NCBI GenBank assembly: GCA_022432975.1
Contig: CM039503.1
Span: 51,749,259-51,813,258 of the forward strand
From: Begonia masoniana
Lineage: Eukaryota > Streptophyta > Magnoliopsida > Cucurbitales > Begoniaceae
DNA: 64,000 nt
Direction of reading: 5' to 3'
The notes under the pieces were generated by a model. That model made no database searches. It saw only the letters and a list, made by a program, of their open reading frames with translations, and was not told the origin of the DNA. A program made the translations under genes and the position numbers. This document shows positions 45,476-57,904 of this stretch, in pieces; position 1 is the stretch's first letter, and the number at the start of each line of letters is the position of its first letter.

Positions 45476-48400
45476 ATGGCAGGCGTTGAAAGTACCAGTC
45501 ACAGTATTAAAAAATTCGATGGGACAGATTTTGCGTTCTGGAGAATGCAAATTGAAGACTATTTATACGGGAAAGATCTTGAACTTCCATTGAGTGCAAA
45601 ACCAGAAAAGATGGACGACGTTGAATGGAATCGCCTTGACAGAAAAGTTTTAGGAGTCGTCAGATTGACGCTGACTCAAAGCGTTGCTCACAACGTGGCG
45701 AAGGAGACAACTACAGCGAGTCTGATGAAGGCTCTATCTGATATGTACGAGAAACCCTCTGCGAACAACAAGGTGCATTTGATGAAAAAATTGTTTAATC
45801 TGAAAATGGGTGAAGGTACTTCTGTAGCTGCACATCTAAATGAATTTAATACTGTCGTGAATCAATTATTATCTGTGAATATTGATTTTGGGGATGAGGT
45901 TCGTGCCCTAATTCTATTAGCGTCCTTTCCGAATAGCTGGGAGCCCATGAGGGCAGCAGTCAGTAATTCAGTCGGTAGTGCAAAATTGGTATTTACTGAT
46001 GTGAGGGATCGTATTCTAGCCGAGGAAGTTAGAAGAATTGATTCTGGAGAAACATCGAAAGGCTCAGCTCTGAATGTGGAAAATAGGGGGCGAAATAAAA
46101 ACAGAAATTCCAATCGGGGCAGGAGCAGATCCAATTCGAGAAATGGAAGGGGTCACTCTAAATCTGGAAAAAAATTTGAGTGCTGGAATTGTGGCAAGCA
46201 GGGTCACATGAAAAAGGATTGCAGAGCTCCGAAGAAGAACGATACTGAAAAAGGTGATGGAGCAAATATAGTAACAGAAGAGGTCACTGATGCATTGATT
46301 CTTTCAGTCGATAGCCCGATAGACTCATGGGTCTTGGACTCGGGAGCATCTTTTCATACCACGGCTCACAAAGAACTAATGGCAAATTATGTAGCTGGAA
46401 ATCATTAGAAAGTCTATCTTGCAGATGGTGAGCCACTGAATATTGTTGGCATCGGGGACATCAAATTGAAGACGACAAAGGGGTCTGTTTGGAGTATCAA
46501 TAAAGTAAGACATGTTCCGGGTTTGATGCGTAATTTGATTTCAGTGGGGCAGCTTGATAGTGAGGGTTACCATGTTAGTTTTGGAACCAATGCGTGGAAG
46601 GTAACTAGAGGAGCGATGGTCGTCGCTCGAGGTCAGAAAACAGGAACCCTATACATGACTTCTACATGCAGAGACACAGTTGCTTTTGTTGATAGCTCGA
46701 AGAACACAGAGTTGTGGCATTGCAGATTGGGCCACATGAGCGAGAAAGGAATGAAGATTCTTGTCAAGAATGGTCAGATTCCAGAGTTGAAGTCTGTTGA
46801 GCATCAGTTTTGTGAAAGTTGTATTTTTGGGAAACAGAAACGTGTCAGTTTTCTAAAAGTTGGCAAGGAGCTGAAGCAGAAAAAACTGGAATTAGTGCAC
46901 ACTGATGTGTGGGGACCCGCACCCGTTTCTTCTCTTGGTGGATCACACTACTATGTGACGTTCATAGATGATTCCACAAGAAAGGTTTGCGTCTACTTCA
47001 TGAAGAACAAGTCTGATGTATTCAATGTTTTCAAGAAGTGGAAGGCTTTGGTTGAGAATGAAACGAATCTGAAAGTGAAATGTTTGAGGTCTGACAATGG
47101 AGGCGAGTACATCAATGCAGAGTTCAGCGAGTATTGTGCTATGAATGGGATCAAGATGCAGAAGACCATTCCTTGAACGCCTCAAGAGAACGGAGTAGCT
47201 GAAAGGATGAACAGAATGCTGAATGAACATGCAAGGAGCATGAGATTGCACGCCGGACTGCCTAAAACCTTTTGGGCAGGTGCAGTCAGCACAGCAGCCT
47301 ACCTGATAAATAGAGGACCATCTGTACCTCTAGATTACAAAATTCCAGAAGAAGCTTGGAGCGGTAAAAAGGTAAACTTTTCTTTTCTGAAAGTTTTTGG
47401 TTGCTTATCATATGTTCATATTGATGATTCTGATAGAAGTAAACTTGATTCGAAATCTAATAAGTGTTTTCTTATTGGTTATGGTGACGCCGAGTTTGGT
47501 TATCGTTTCTGGGATAATCAAAATCGGAAGATCATTCGCAGCAGGAACGTCATCTTCAACGAACAAGTTCTTTACAAGGATGTTATTGGTAACACTTCAG
47601 ACAGTGGGAGTTCTGTATTGAAAGAGTCTACTGCGGTCAATTTCAGGAGATTTTTCAGCTGATAACAGTCCGACTATTGAAGAAAATCGAGGTATTGTTG
47701 AAGAAGAAGTTGATGAGAATGTGGCTCCAGAGGTAAATCCGCAAACGCCGATTGCAGAACCAAGAAGATCATCCAGAATCAGCAAACCAACTCAGAGATG
47801 GTCCCCGTCTCTCAATTACATTTTGCTTACTGACAGAGGTGAACCGGGATGTTACGAGGAAGCAGAACAGTCTGATGATTTGATTGAGTGGGAGGCAGCC
47901 ATGAAAGATGAAATGGACTCACTGAAATCAAATGAAACTTGGACATTGACCAAGTTGCCGAAGGGGAAGCAAGCACTGCATAACAAGTGGGTTTACCGGA
48001 TTAAAGAAGAACCTGATGGAAGCAAGAGATATAAAGCCAGATTGGTTGTCAAGGGTTTTCAGCAGAAAGAAGGCATTGACTACACCGATATTTTCTCACC
48101 AGTGGTGAAGCTGACGACGATCAGAACAGTTTTGAGTTTAGTTGTGAAAGAAGATCTTCATCTGCAGCAGATGGATGTGAAAACTGCTTTCCTTCACGGC
48201 AGTTTAGATGAAGAGATATACATGCGTCAGCCACAGGGCTTTGAGATGAGAGGGAAAGAGGAACTTGTATGTAAACTTCAGAAGAGTTTGTACGGGTTGA
48301 AACAGGCTCCAAGGCAGTGGTACAAGAATGAAGAATAACAGTTTTGTGAGATGTGAAGTCGATCACTGTTGCTACATCAAAAAGTTTGATAATTCCTACA

Positions 48401-49371
48401 TTATTCTGCTCCTTTATGTTGATGATATGTTGATTGCTGGAGCAAACTTGCATGAAATTGACAGGCTGAAGAGGAAGTTATCTACAGAGTTTGCAATGAA
48501 GGATTTCGGTGCTGCAAAACAAATCCTTGGGATGAGGATATTCAGGGACAAGGATGTTCTAAAACTCTCACAAGAAGACTATGTGAAGAAGGTTCTTAGC
48601 AGATTCCAAATGCAGGATGCGAAGCCAGTCACTACACCATTGGCTAGTCATTTCAAACTATCCAAAGATCAGTCACCCTCAACTGAGGAAGAGAGGAACT
48701 ACATGGCCAAAGTTCCATATGCCTCAGCCGTTGGTAGTCTAATGTATGCGATGGTTTGTACACGACCAGATATTGCACATGCAGTGGGAGTTGTCAGCAG
48801 GTTTATGAGTAATCCAGGAAGAAAACATTGGGAAGCTGTAAAATGGATCTTGCGATACTTGAAGGGTAGTTCGGGATTCGCTTTATGTTTTCAAAAGTCA
48901 GATTTGGGCTTGGATGGATATGTTGATGCTGATAATGGTGGTGATATTGACAGTAGTAAGAGCAGGACTGGGTATGTCTACACCTTGGGTGGTACCGCAA
49001 TCAGTTGGGTTTCGAGACTTCAAGATGTCGTCGCTCTTTCTAGTTGTGAAGCCGAGTATATTGCAGTGACAGAAGCTGCAAAGGAGATGATGTGGTTACA
49101 GCCTTTTCTGCGCGAGTTAGGCCAAAACTACGTTGGGAGTGCATTGCATTGTGACAGCCAGAGTGTCATTCATTTGGCAAAGAATCCAGTTTATCATGGC
49201 AAGACAAAGCATATACAGGTACGCTATCACTTTATCAGATCTGCTTTAGAAGATGGAGTATTAGCGCTTGAGAAGATCCCAGGGAGTCGGAATCCAGCTG
49301 ACATGTTGACGAAAGCTGTGACGAGTGAGAAGCTGAAGTTGTGCGCAACTTCAGTTGGACTTCTTGGATGA
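45476..49371 (+). pseudogene. Copia gag-pol of the second element, broken
   Basis: Order: Gag (from 45476, KKFDGTDFAFWRMQ) with CCHC knuckle CWNCGKQGHMKKDC, protease DSGASFHTT, GAG-pre-integrase (LWHCRLGHMSEKGM), integrase core (HTDVWGP, DNGGEY), reverse transcriptase (YVDDMLIAG) and RNase H to 49371. It resembles the Tnt1 class. Breaks: an in-frame stop at 46406-46408, an in-frame stop at 47174-47176 in the integrase, a frameshift near 47.64-47.72 kb, and a small deletion/frameshift near 48325 within reverse transcriptase. All domains are present but no single frame spans them. Confidence 0.92.
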
Positions 49372-49432
49372 GACATTGAAGTGAAGCCACTGAAGATGGA
49401 GAGATGATGAGATTAGTCTCCAAGTGGGAGAT

Positions 49433-49748
49433 TGTTGAGTTATGGAGTCTAATTAGGTTTAGGGGTATTATGGTCAAATAATTACCCTGTTATTCTGTAA
49501 CCCTAAATCGTCTATTATATAAAGACGTGTTTAGGTTATAGAGTTGTAATCACAGAAAGAGACAGAGTGTCTGAGAGTGTGAGGAACAACTGTTGTAACT
49601 CCGGTTTTTTCATCTTAGTGAAATCTGTCAGCGGCCAGTGGATGTAGCTCTCGCGACGAGAGTGAACCACTATAAATCTGTGTGTTATTTCTTTTTCTAT
49701 TATTCCGAATCGTTCGTTACTAGTGGATTAGGGCGTCTAATCCTAACA
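49433..49748 (+). repeat. 3' LTR of the second copia element
   Basis: Same length as the 5' LTR with about seven substitutions, preceded by the polypurine tract. Confidence 0.95.
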
Positions 49749-49753
49749 GTTTG

Positions 49754-49855
49754 ACCCTAACTGAAGTTGTGATTATAACCAAAACTGTCAATTTAATCTT
49801 TAAGGTTTTAAATTGAAGTAAGGAGAACAACGAGTATTGAGAACTCAAGACCCTT
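49754..49855 (-). repeat. Satellite fragment right of the second copia element
   Basis: Continues the reverse-orientation unit cut by the copia insertion (TTTGACCCTAACTGAA...GAGTATTGAGAACTCAAGACC). Confidence 0.75.
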
Positions 49856-50606
49856 CAAATGAATTTTTATTTAATAAACATGAAATTCATCGTTGTTCCT
49901 AAGTCTTAATTACACGTCGTTGAAGAGTTTCGGGTTTTCAATACATGTTGTTCTCATCACTTCAAGTTAAAACTTGCCAGATCAAATATATAAACTTGGT
50001 TCTAACCACAAGTTTAGTTAGGTAAAAGTTCATTTGCTTGATTACTTTGGTTACGTCTGCAAAATTTGATTGGGGTAAAATCTCTCATACTTTATTCAAA
50101 GACGTTCCTAAATCGTAATTACGCATCGTTGAAAGGTTTCGATTTCTCAATATCTGTTGTTCTCATCACTTAAAGTTAAAACCTACAAGATCAAATATAT
50201 AGTTTTAGTTCTAATAATAAGTTCGGTTAATGTCAATCTCTTTTGCTTCATAACTTTGGTATGTCAGCAAAGTTTGATATGGGTCAATTCTAACATACTT
50301 GATTCAAAGATGTTCATAAGTTTTAATTACAGGTCGTTAAAAGGATATTGAGTTCTCAATACACGTGGTTCTTATCACTTCAAGTTAAAACGTGGAAGAT
50401 CAAATTGATAGTTTTAGTTATAACCATAAGTTCAGTTAGGGTCAAGGTCTTTTGCATCATTACTTTGGTTACGTTAACAAAGTTCGATTGAAGTCAAATG
50501 TCTCATACTTGATTCAAAAGTATTCATAAATCTCAATTACACGTCGTTAAACGGTCTCGAATTCTTAATACTCATTTTTCACGTTTATTAAATAAAAATT
50601 CATTTG
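49856..50606 (+). repeat. ~208-bp satellite array, forward orientation, bounded by an inverted repeat
   Basis: Landmarks TAATTACACGTCGTTGAAG-like at about 49909, 50117, 50325 and 50535 give a 208-210-bp period. The block is framed by a 29-bp inverted repeat (49856-49884 and 50578-50606; 28 of 29 match). Its orientation is opposite to the neighbouring satellite at 42.8-49.85 kb. Confidence 0.85.
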
Positions 50607-50699
50607 ATTCGTTCGGTTAAATTAAATCTACAAAATTAGGGTAGCATTTTTAAAAAAATGAAATTAAAAGTTATAGTTAAAAAAAAAAAATTTACCTTT

Positions 50700-51719
50700 C
50701 CTCCCTCCCTCCCTCCCTCCCTCCCTCCCTCCCTCCCTCCCTCCCTCCCTCCCTCCCTCCCTCCCTCCCTCCCTCCCTCCCTCCCTCCCTCCCTCCCTCC
50801 CTCCCTCCCTCCCTCCCTCCCTCCCTCCCTCCCTCCCTCCCTCCCTCCCTCCCTCCCTCCCTCCCTCCCTCCCTCCCTCCCTCCCTCCCTCCCTCCCTCC
50901 CTCCCTCCCTCCCTCCCTCCCTCCCTCCCTCCCTCCCTCCCTCCCTCCCTCCCTCCCTCCCTCCCTCCCTCCCTCCCTCCCTCCCTCCCTCCCTCCCTCC
51001 CTCCCTCCCTCCCTCCCTCCCTCCCTCCCTCCCTCCCTCCCTCCCTCCCTCCCTCCCTCCCTCCCTCCCTCCCTCCCTCCCTCCCTCCCTCCCTCCCTCC
51101 CTCCCTCCCTCCCTCCCTCCCTCCCTCCCTCCCTCCCTCCCTCCCTCCCTCCCTCCCTCCCTCCCTCCCTCCCTCCCTCCCTCCCTCCCTCCCTCCCTCC
51201 CTCCCTCCCTCCCTCCCTCCCTCCCTCCCTCCCTCCCTCCCTCCCTCCCTCCCTCCCTCCCTCCCTCCCTCCCTCCCTCCCTCCCTCCCTCCCTCCCTCC
51301 CTCCCTCCCTCCCTCCCTCCCTCCCTCCCTCCCTCCCTCCCTCCCTCCCTCCCTCCCTCCCTCCCTCCCTCCCTCCCTCCCTCCCTCCCTCCCTCCCTCC
51401 CTCCCTCCCTCCCTCCCTCCCTCCCTCCCTCCCTCCCTCCCTCCCTCCCTCCCTCCCTCCCTCCCTCCCTCCCTCCCTCCCTCCCTCCCTCCCTCCCTCC
51501 CTCCCTCCCTCCCTCCCTCCCTCCCTCCCTCCCTCCCTCCCTCCCTCCCTCCCTCCCTCCCTCCCTCCCTCCCTCCCTCCCTCCCTCCCTCCCTCCCTCC
51601 CTCCCTCCCTCCCTCCCTCCCTCCCTCCCTCCCTCCCTCCCTCCCTCCCTCCCTCCCTCCCTCCCTCCCTCCCTCCCTCCCTCCCTCCCTCCCTCCCTCC
51701 CTCCCTCCCTCCCTCCCTC
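50700..51719. repeat. (CCCT)n microsatellite, 1,020 bp (~255 units)
   Basis: Uninterrupted on the plus strand; the minus strand is (GGGA)n, a strong G-quadruplex-forming pattern. The short string AAAAATTTAC lies on both sides. It ends about 320 bp left of the DGD2 duplication. Confidence 0.97.
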
Positions 51720-52042
51720 TCTTTCTCCATCCAAAAATTTACTTAATCTGGGATTCTCATATGCATCTGATAGCCAGTATGATTGCGGAAAATCTTACGA
51801 AGGTGTGATCTTGATCTCTCCGAATCCAACTGCATGTGAATCTCTAGTTTGCTTCCGTTTTCCTTCTATGTTCAATTTATTTCTCTGATGCGGGATGAAA
51901 CGGTTTTTTATTTTTTTGATATTCAATTATACCGAATAACGTGGGGTCGTTTGTTTATTCCCGTTAAATATGATCAAACAAGAGAAATTACTTGCGTAAT
52001 TTATTCAAATTTGGTCATATTAGAATTTCTGGTCATTTTATG
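51720..52042. other. Sequence upstream of DGD2 copy A, outside the duplication
   Basis: A CT-rich start then AT-rich DNA with no similarity to the sequence upstream of copy B. If copy A is transcribed, its promoter and first leader exon should be here or within the tetranucleotide repeat flank. Confidence 0.45.
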
Positions 52043-52505
52043 GTCTTAGGTCAGTTCGTTTCGTGAACTTCTAATTGAGATGGATTCACGCGGGCACCAA
52101 GACTGATTGAAGGGGATACCAAATGCTTTGTAGCTAATGTTATTTTGTCAAAATTTGTCGAAGTTCATAGTTGAAAAGATGATAAGATATCATTGTGGGA
52201 AAATTCATTTTTGGAAAGAATTCAATGACAGAATGCTCTGAGTGGCCCCCATAATTTCTGGGTGACATCGAATGAAGTATGGCCAGGGATCTCCACGAAA
52301 TCCCTTCTCTGAAATCCATGTTTAACTACATGCAATTATATAGTCAGTTGATTATGTTTTAAATTTGTTTTGTTATTTCTATATTGGGTTTTCATAACTT
52401 TTACAGTCATTCAATTGGTTGAACGATCCTTTACCTTAATCCATCAGTGACGCTGAAGACATTGCTACTGTGAGCTGTATAGATCAAATTGTTAGAGACT
52501 CCAGA

Positions 52506-52523
52506 ATGGTTGTTGACTTCTAA
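52506..52523 (+). promoter_or_regulatory. Short upstream ORF of DGD2 copy A
   Basis: ATG to TAA, five codons (MVVDF), ending 12 nt before the main ATG, in the leader exon that follows a CAG acceptor at 52447. The longer upstream frame of copy B is absent here because its ATG reads ATA. Confidence 0.45.
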
Positions 52524-52535
52524 TCTCATATTCGA

Positions 52536-55500
52536 ATGGATAGGAAAAAACATATTTCTATTTTCACTACGGCCAGTCTTCCATGGATGACTGGAACTGC
52601 TGTCAATCCTCTGTTTCGTGCAGCCTATCTTTCTAAAAAAGGGGACTGGAAAGTCACACTAGTGATTCCTTGGTTATCCTTGAAACATCAAGAGCTGGTA
52701 TATCCAATTGGGATCACTTTCAACTCACCTTCAGAACAGGAGAGATACGTGTGGCAGTGGCTTGAGGAGAGGACTGGATTCAAATTTAATTTCACTATTC
52801 GTTTTTACCCTGGAAAGGTGATTATTATTTTGAGAGTCATATTTTAGCCAAACTCTTTTTGCTTTGAAATCAATATTCTGTCTAATAATGAGTGCCACCT
52901 GAAAAACAACTTATTCTGCAGTTTTCTCTAGATAAGAGGAGCATTCTCCCTATTGGTGATATCTCAGAAGTTATTCCTGATAACGAGTCAGATATTGCCA
53001 TCCTTGAGGAACCAGAACATCTAACGTGGTATCATCATGGAAAGAGATGGAAGATTAAATTTCGTCAAGTTATAGGAATTGTTCACACCAACTATTTAGA
53101 ATATGTTAAGAGGGAGAAGAATGGAAAGCTGCAAGCATTTCTTCTTAAATATGTCAATAATTGGGTCGTTGGTATCTACTGTCACAAGGTACTTTCTACA
53201 TCTGCGAGTTTAACTATAATCTTTATAGTAAAAATTCTCTCTTTTTTGCTTTCCCTTTAAGGTTAAACTTTTTATAAGTGAGATTAACAATTTTATTACT
53301 TTCAATTGGTCAAACTAGTCTTCATCTTTTGCAAATGATCGTGTGAATGCCACACTTGAATCATTCGATGAATGAAAGCATCATATATTATAGTTTTTTT
53401 TTTTTTTTTTGGCAAAGGAAGATTATGAGATGCTTAATTGAAACCGGTTGCTGTATTACTCAACTACTAAGTCTTACCCAAGAAATATTATTCACCTATT
53501 TTTCCATGTCAAACTGTTGAAGATATTTTTGTGTACGATAGCTGCATCTTGATGTCAATATATTACCTAGATTTAGGGTATCAAATGGTTGACGTACTAG
53601 GAAAAATCTTAGTGAAAAAACAAAAACATGAGCCCAAGATTTTATAAACGCTTGTTGAGGCAACTGCCATCCATACAAATTATAAGAAAGAAGCCATTGT
53701 GCATTTTTATTTACAGTGAACATCTGACTTTTTTGTTTTTGCGGAGAAAAATAAAGAAAAAATACTTGTAAAAATGCAAGTAGAAGAATGGATAAGTGAG
53801 AATGTGGTCGAGAACTATATGAAGTAATTTGACGTGGGCTATTAATGAATTTGGATCCAAAAGTAGAAAATGAAGGGCGAAGATGGATGCAGCTCATAGG
53901 AGAATTTATCAAATTTGAACGTAGAATTTTGGATATTGACTCTTCCTTTCTTTTGAGGCAGTCCCCCTAGGTACCTGACTATTTCATCGGATTTTCTTAA
54001 GTATTTACCGTGGAATCTACAAAAAAATCTACAATTTTTCTTTTTTCTAAATGATTATTTTTATGGGAAGATTTCAGTCCTACCATACTAGAACGCTGCA
54101 AATTGCTAAATATTCTTTCCTGCAGATGTCCAAATAGTACATAAGGCTGTTGGTTTCCATGTTGTGACATGAATAGTTCCTCCTAACCAACTCTATTTTT
54201 TTTATATATTAAGGTTATGCTACATGATGATATGAATGCAGGTAATCAGACTATCCGCTGCCACCCAGGATTACCCAAAATCCATCATCTGCAATGTTCA
54301 TGGAGTCAATCCCAAGTTTCTCGAGATAGACAGGAAAAAGATCAACCAACAACAGAATGGAGAGCAGACTTTCAGCAAGGGGGCTTACTATATCGGAAAG
54401 ATGGTATGGAGTAAAGGCTACAAGGAACTACTTAATCTTCTTTCTCGTCAGCAAAAGGAGCTGGCTGGACTTGAGATTGACTTGTATGGAAATGGAGAGG
54501 ACTATGAGGAAGTTAAAGAGGCAGCTAAAAAATTGGATCTGGTTGTTAGAATTCATCCTGGCCGAGATCACGCTGACATGATATTTCATGAGTAAGTTTC
54601 ACTTTCTGATTCGGTCTAACTAAAGATTTCTGTTTACTATTTGTTTGGCTGATCTCTTATTATGCCTTGAGAAATAAAATACTATTGCCCGGTCATTGCG
54701 TTTCTTAAACCCAGAATAAAATCTATGATCATCCAACTGGACCATGTTCCTTACATTCGACTGTTATTTCTTTAGTACATAAACATTAAAAAACACAAAG
54801 ATTAGTAACTTTCTACTGTTCATGTCCGTGTAGGCTGGATTAGTCTGTATATTTGCCCTATCAAGGCGAACTTCTCGGACCAACTAAATTAGATGAAATG
54901 ATATAAAATGGTTATTGAAATTTATTGCATGCTGGTTGGAATCGTGAGAAGTTAATTCTGATTAATGTGTTGCTTGTCTAGATGATTCGGATTATAGCAA
55001 CAAATATTGTGCAAAATATATATTTTCCTACTTTTTCTTTAATAGATGTAATTGGAATGAGATTTTTTCTCTCTTATACGAATAAATTGATCAATAATTG
55101 GAATATCGTTGTTGGTTTTCAGCTATAAAGTGTTTCTGAACCCAAGCACTACAGACGTGGTATGCACAACCACCGCAGAAGCGTTGGCAATGGGCAAATT
55201 CGTTATCTGTGCAAACCACCCTTCAAATGAGTTCTTCAAGCAGTTTCCAAATTGCCGAATGTATGACAACGAAGATGGGTTTGTCAAAGCTACCCGAAAA
55301 GTTCTGGCGGAGGAGCCTGATCAGCTAACCGATGCACATAGACACGAACTCTCGTGGGAGGCTGCAACCGAACGCTTTCTCACGGCAGCCAAACTCGACA
55401 ACTCACTCAAAACAGAACTCGGAAGTAGTTCTTCGAAGAATTTCATGTCTACTTCGATGACTTTGCAAAGAAACATGGAAGATGCATCGGCCTATTTCCA

Positions 55501-55624
55501 TCACGTAGTTTTAGGATATGAAGCACCGCGAAGAATGTTTGGTGCCATCCCCGGAAGCTTGGCGCCAGATGAAGAACAATGTAAAGAGCTGGGGATTGAT
55601 ATGTCTCCAAGAAAGCGAGGTTAG
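52536..55624 (+). CDS. DGD2: Digalactosyldiacylglycerol synthase 2-type, copy A
   Basis: Four coding exons: 52536-52817, 52922-53188, 54242-54591 and 55123-55624, giving 466 residues, near the ~473 of Arabidopsis DGD2. It lacks the long N-terminal extension of DGD1, which supports DGD2. A GT-B glycosyltransferase (family GT4): N-terminal domain from MDRKKHISIFTTASLPWMTG, the linker NVHGVNPKFLEI, GKMVWSKGYKELL, and the donor-binding region LNPSTTDVVCTTTAEALAMGKFVICANHPSNEFF. Known reaction: transfers galactose from UDP-galactose to MGDG, making DGDG at the chloroplast outer envelope, with DGD2 strongest under phosphate shortage. The start is the conserved MDRKKHISIF. Differs from copy B at 7 residues. 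Confidence 0.93.
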
Positions 55625-56969
55625 ATGTTATAGATTTCTTCACCCATTTGAAATTTGCTTGAGTTTCACTTATTAGGTACCACACTACGTGGATTCCAGT
55701 GGAAGAAATTTGATTTTTCATTGCCAGAAGGAGAAAACAAGCATTTGAATGGAAGGTAACCTTCCACTACAGCAGATAAAATGAGTTCCCACTTTGCTTA
55801 GTTGTTTGATTTGATACTCTGACGTGTTAAATACCGAAAAATTTATCTAGTGAATAATACACCATGGGATAAGAATAGAAGATAAATTCTAAGTTTCTTT
55901 ATAGCATAACATAATTGTTTTATGTTGTGGTACACTGTCATTCTATTTATTACATAACTTAATAAACTCTGTAAATAAATTAAAATAATATTTGTGATCT
56001 TTTAATTTTACACTGTAATTTTGATATTATTATTTTTAAATGGTACGTACTTAGACCAAATTGCAACATGGTTGTTGATAAAACAATCATATGCATGAAG
56101 GTTGTTAGTTTTTACTGAGTTCACAATTAGAATATTTGTGCTTTTTTTTTATAATTCATTTTCTTATCTTTATTGAAATCTATATCATTGCTAACCAAAA
56201 AAAAAGTGTACACGTATATTTAGTGGTTGTAACTTAAATTTGTTGTATTTACGGTAATTAATTAGTGGGTTTGGTTTGAGAAATAGTCTTAATTAGCAGT
56301 AAGATCAATTCTCCATTCTAATTCTTCACTTAGCATGTGCAAATTTATTTTAGTTATAAAATCAATTAACGGGTGCTATGTCAGCATCATTTAAAGGTAA
56401 ACCTAAACATTACTTTAAATAATATAACGTGGATGACGTTACATTTACATTTTAATTTTAAACTATGACTTGACATTAGACATTTACGTGTTATTTCTTC
56501 GTTTGGTAAGATATTATAAATATTTAAAAATGAAAAGTCAATTTTGTTGTACTCCTATGGTCAAAATTCAATATTTTGAAACATTAAAAGTATGATTGAT
56601 GAAATTTACTATAGATTCATACTTTTTAACGTTTAATTAACCATGATCCTGCTTACAAATTGACTCTTATCGTTAAGTGGTCCGTTATGTAACATGCACA
56701 TGTATCTTACATCTCTCTCGCATGGTTGGATATTTTTTTGGCATTAGGAGTTTGGTTTTGACTTTTTATAATCCTTTTCTTGTTGCTTTAATGGAGACGC
56801 GAGGTCGTCAAAATCTCATAATTGAAGGTTTAAAATATAATTTATCCAATATAAAATGAAAAATTATAAAAATCAATAATTAAATGACACTTAGGTATCA
56901 TGAAAAATCATAATATAAATGTAACATTTACTAAAAGCAAATATATAATTGTATAAAACATCATGTTAA

Positions 56970-57212
56970 ACTAGGGTTGGTTGGGTCAGGTCTGGTCTTT
57001 ATTTGGGAACAATTAAGTTTGAGTGGTTTTTTATATTACATTTTTGGGGTTTACCCCGTTGAATCGGACCAATTTATCGAAATGTGGTGAAATCAACTCA
57101 ATTTTCATTCGTGATCTAAATTAGATTGGCTCGGTATGGAATTATTTTTATGAGGCTATAAATGTCTATTTTATAATTTTAACTATCATGAAGTATTTAG
57201 AAACTATAAATA
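56970..57212 (+). repeat. Second copy of the fold-back leader segment
   Basis: Matches 34643-34880 (ACTAGGGTTGGTTGGGTC..., TTTGGGGTTTACCCCGTTG, AATCGGACCAATTTATCG) with scattered differences. Confidence 0.85.
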
Positions 57213-57301
57213 AAAGTTTTTTTTTTTTTTTTTTGTTGAGAAGTTGATTCCAAATGTATTAATATATAAAATAAAGAAGAAATTGAGATTAATTTTAAAA
57301 A
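57213..57301. other. Spacer within the composite repeat
   Basis: T-rich stretch followed by AT-rich sequence linking the leader repeat to the MITE. Confidence 0.4.
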
Positions 57302-57551
57302 ACTATCAAACGATATTAAGTTTACTTGAAATTTTTACTACATGTTTGTTTTAACATGAAAAAATAATCTAAAATTTTTTGTTATTTTCTAATACTTCTA
57401 TGATTTATTATAATTATTTTATAAAATAATTAAATAAAATTACAATAAATCGTACAAATGTTAAAAAATCACGAAAATTTTCAGATTATCTTTTCATAAT
57501 ATGGAAAACGTGTGATAAAAATTTCAAATAAATTTCATATCATTTAGTATA
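57302..57551. mobile_element. MITE, ~250 bp, related to the fold-back units
   Basis: Terminal inverted repeats of ~40 bp: left CTATCAAACGATATTAAG..., right reverse complement TACTAAATGATATGAAAT..., both followed by TTGAAATTTTTA. The interior carries ACAATAAATCGTACAAATG and CACGAAAATTTTCAGATT, shared with the 35-36-kb fold-back and with 62978-63212. Confidence 0.7.
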
Positions 57552-57579
57552 TTTTTAAAAAATTAATGTTAATGTCACC

Positions 57580-57665
57580 TAAATGCGGACGCGGGTACCC
57601 GCTCATTTTGGGCGGGTACCCGCTGCACCCTCTGCGGGGGGTCAGCGGGTACCCGCCGAGCTTTA
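57580..57665. repeat. GC-rich triplicate GCGGGTACCCGC-type palindromes
   Basis: Three copies of CGGGTACCCGC in 75 bp, each self-complementary, in otherwise AT-rich DNA. It lies between the MITE and the tail segment of the composite repeat. Confidence 0.85.
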
Positions 57666-57904
57666 TTATGCACTTTTCAAAGTTTAAGCTTTTTTTTGCA
57701 CTTTTACAATACTTCAGCCCGATTTTTGCACTTAATCCAAAAAAAAATGAACAAGTAAAAAAACGTTATTTTTTTACGAAAATTATGACGGTATGGGCCA
57801 TATTGCCCATTATCAATATATTAAAGTTGTTCTTGCCTATTATTTAAGTTTATGGTATAAATTACTTATTTTACCTAATTGTAAGGGTCAAATTGCACTT
57901 TATC

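Larger units (their letters stand above)
44400..49748 (+). mobile_element. Ty1/copia (Tnt1-like) LTR retrotransposon, full length but defective
   Basis: Two LTRs of 316 bp each (44400-44715 and 49433-49748), starting TGTTGAG and ending CCTAACA. They differ at about 7 positions (~2%), pointing to a fairly recent insertion. The target duplication GTTTG is perfect (44395-44399 and 49749-49753). A primer-binding site (44718-44729) and a polypurine tract (AGTGGGAGA, about 49423-49431) are present. A ~745-bp leader, GC-rich at 44930-45200, precedes Gag. Confidence 0.95.
52043..56895 (+). repeat. Segmental duplication, left copy
   Basis: Homology with 58759-63730 begins at GTCTTAGGTCAGTTCG and continues through the gene and 3' flank to about TAAAATGAAAAATTATA...AAATGA. 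It is colinear apart from simple-repeat length differences and a MITE in the right copy. Confidence 0.85.

Noticed and set aside
50636..51746. Frames of Ser-Leu-Pro-Pro or Gly-Gly-Arg-Glu repeats over 360 residues
   Set aside because: Arise solely from the CCCT microsatellite.
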